From positions 1 to 14,568 of the forward strand of contig CAYFUR010000091.1 in the NCBI GenBank assembly GCA_964346275.1: DNA of 14,568 bases, given 5' to 3'. A program made the position numbers and the translations under genes. This document shows, piece after piece, positions 13,578 through 14,568 of this stretch (position 1 is the stretch's first letter; each line of letters starts with the position of its first letter). The notes under the pieces were generated by a model. It did not search any database. It saw only the letters and a list, made by a program, of their open reading frames with translations, and was not told the origin of the DNA. The stretch comes from CAYFUR01 sp964346275. GTDB lineage: Bacteria > Sumerlaeota > Sumerlaeia > SLMS01.

Positions 13578-14568
13578 TTACTTGACGATAACGGGCGTGC
13601 CCTCATAGCGCTCGATGAGCAATTCTTTCAAACTGATTCGATCACGCGGGTTATTGTCGCCGCCGACATACAGATAGTCGAAGGAGATGATCAACTTGTT
13701 GCCTGCGAGTTCGGGGGGAGCACTGATCAGCAAGGTATAGATCTGTGATCCGGCGTCCGTCGGCACGCGTGGATCGACACCGGTGGAATCCAGGTTCAGA
13801 TACCAGGAGGCCTGGAGCGAGCTGTCGTTCACGCGGAGGCGGAACGTGGGCACCTCGGCCTTGTCGGCCTCCGGCGTATCGGAGCCCACCTCGAAGATCA
13901 GGCGATAGAAGCTCCCGGAGTTGAGGGTGATGTCCGTTTCTCTGGACCAGCTGCCGAAGATAAAGCTGGGCTGCTTGGGGTTCGAGGCCTCGCTGTTAAG
14001 GACAACCAGGTCGAACATGCCCTGGATATTCAGGCCGTTGCTATTCTGGAAGAAAATCGGAGTGGTCGCGGCGCCCGGGCTTTCCTCCGTGAATCCGTTG
14101 GTGCCAGTGGTGAAATCCCAGTCGGCTTCGACGGCATCCGGCGCGGACAGGAAGGGGATGTCGGGCTCCACTGTGAGAGCCTCGAGGCCAAGCTCCGCAT
14201 CGGCAGTATCGGTGGGGTCGATGTTGAGCATGTCGAAGCTGAAGAGGGCATTGCGTCCAGAGGGCGCCATGAAGGGTTGGAAATAGGTGCGGGAGGCTTC
14301 CAGGTCGAATTGCTTGAGCAGCAGGATTTCCGGCGCATAGTCCGCATCGCCCACCGATGTGACGGTATGCACCGCCGTATAGCTCAGATCGGAAAGAGTC
14401 GAGCGCATGCGGAATTGCGGCACGGCGGACTGGGTGAATTCATCGGAGGTCACGGACCACTCCGACATGTAGAACGTTTCGGAAACTTGTCTATTCCGCG
14501 GCGCGTCCTTGAGGACAAGCGGCGGCAGCAGTTCCACCGGGGAATCCCAGAAGCCGAACGTATCGGTG
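13578..14568 (-). CDS. Secreted two-domain beta-rich protein, paralogue C (N-terminus beyond window)
   Basis: The frame is open from the right edge of the window to a TAA at 13578, so the first part (signal peptide and start of domain 1) lies outside. The visible part begins TDTFGFWDSPVELLPP, equivalent to DTFGYWDSP of paralogue A. An apparent GTG start at 14537 is therefore internal. Domain 1 then shows VPQFRMRSTLSDLSYTAV and FSFDMLNIDPTDTADAELG. Domain 2 shows PDAVEADWDFTTGTNGFTE, NSNGLNIQG, FIFGSWSRETDITL, VPTFRLRVNDSSLQASWY, LDSTGVDPRVPT, ISFDYLYVGGDNNPRD and ERYEGTPVIVK. It is closer to paralogue B than to A, sharing VGGDNNPRD and PDAVEAD. It is the first visible gene of the operon. Extracellular or periplasmic location is inferred from the signal peptides of A and B. 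Function is unknown. Confidence 0.9.
   Translation of the reverse strand, partial: TDTFGFWDSPVELLPPLVLKDAPRNRQVSETFYMSEWSVTSDEFTQSAVPQFRMRSTLSDLSYTAVHTVTSVGDADYAPEILLLKQFDLEASRTYFQPFMAPSGRNALFSFDMLNIDPTDTADAELGLEALTVEPDIPFLSAPDAVEADWDFTTGTNGFTEESPGAATTPIFFQNSNGLNIQGMFDLVVLNSEASNPKQPSFIFGSWSRETDITLNSGSFYRLIFEVGSDTPEADKAEVPTFRLRVNDSSLQASWYLNLDSTGVDPRVPTDAGSQIYTLLISAPPELAGNKLIISFDYLYVGGDNNPRDRISLKELLIERYEGTPVIVK

Noticed and set aside
1..14568. CRISPR array, tRNA or rRNA genes, insertion sequences, integrase or attachment sites
   Set aside because: I found no regularly spaced direct repeats, no cloverleaf with a TTCGA-type arm, no transposase or integrase motif and no flanking terminal repeats.

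Overview
The window looks like a draft or metagenome-assembled scaffold from a Gram-negative bacterium of roughly 60% GC. The Gram-negative reading rests on a periplasmic TolB, several lipobox lipoproteins and signal-peptide proteins, which together imply an outer membrane. Two runs of exactly 100 N (10491-10590 and 13226-13325) are the usual placeholder for a scaffold gap of unknown length. Reading frame is not preserved across the second one, so neither should be taken as a true 100-base distance. I cannot place the organism in a phylum. Nothing here (tRNA, rRNA, ribosomal protein) is a good marker, and the secreted family on the right belongs to no named domain I recognise.

Left part (1-9081) is housekeeping. 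On the plus strand a 5'-truncated class I SAM methyltransferase (1-627) is followed after 2 bases by glnD (630-3344), the PII uridylyltransferase/uridylyl-removing nitrogen sensor. Facing it on the minus strand are tolB (7354-5993), a D-2-hydroxyacid dehydrogenase of the glyoxylate/hydroxypyruvate reductase type (5976-4996) and a three-part methyltransferase protein (4913-3336). These three are closely spaced and may be cotranscribed. The last one overlaps the end of glnD by 9 bases. A 257-base divergent region separates tolB from pyk (7612-9081), pyruvate kinase.

Middle part (9193-10818) is a plus-strand array of small lipoproteins of the TRL-like family: three complete tandem copies and the C-terminal part of a fourth, divergent copy that is broken by the first N gap. 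Copies 2 and 3 are locally AT-rich compared with the flanking genes. A strong hairpin at 10851-10879, T-rich on both sides, closes this block and the convergent block coming from the right.

Right part (10969-14568) is a minus-strand operon-like block. Three paralogous secreted proteins (14568-13578 truncated by the window edge, 13536-12642 broken by the second N gap, 12616-11447 complete) are followed by a small three-helix membrane protein (11406-11056). Each secreted protein appears to consist of two related beta-rich domains, so one operon carries up to six copies of the same unnamed fold, marked by P-x-FRLR, LNIDPTD and FDYLxV motifs. With the TRL array next to it, this is the least ordinary part of the window.
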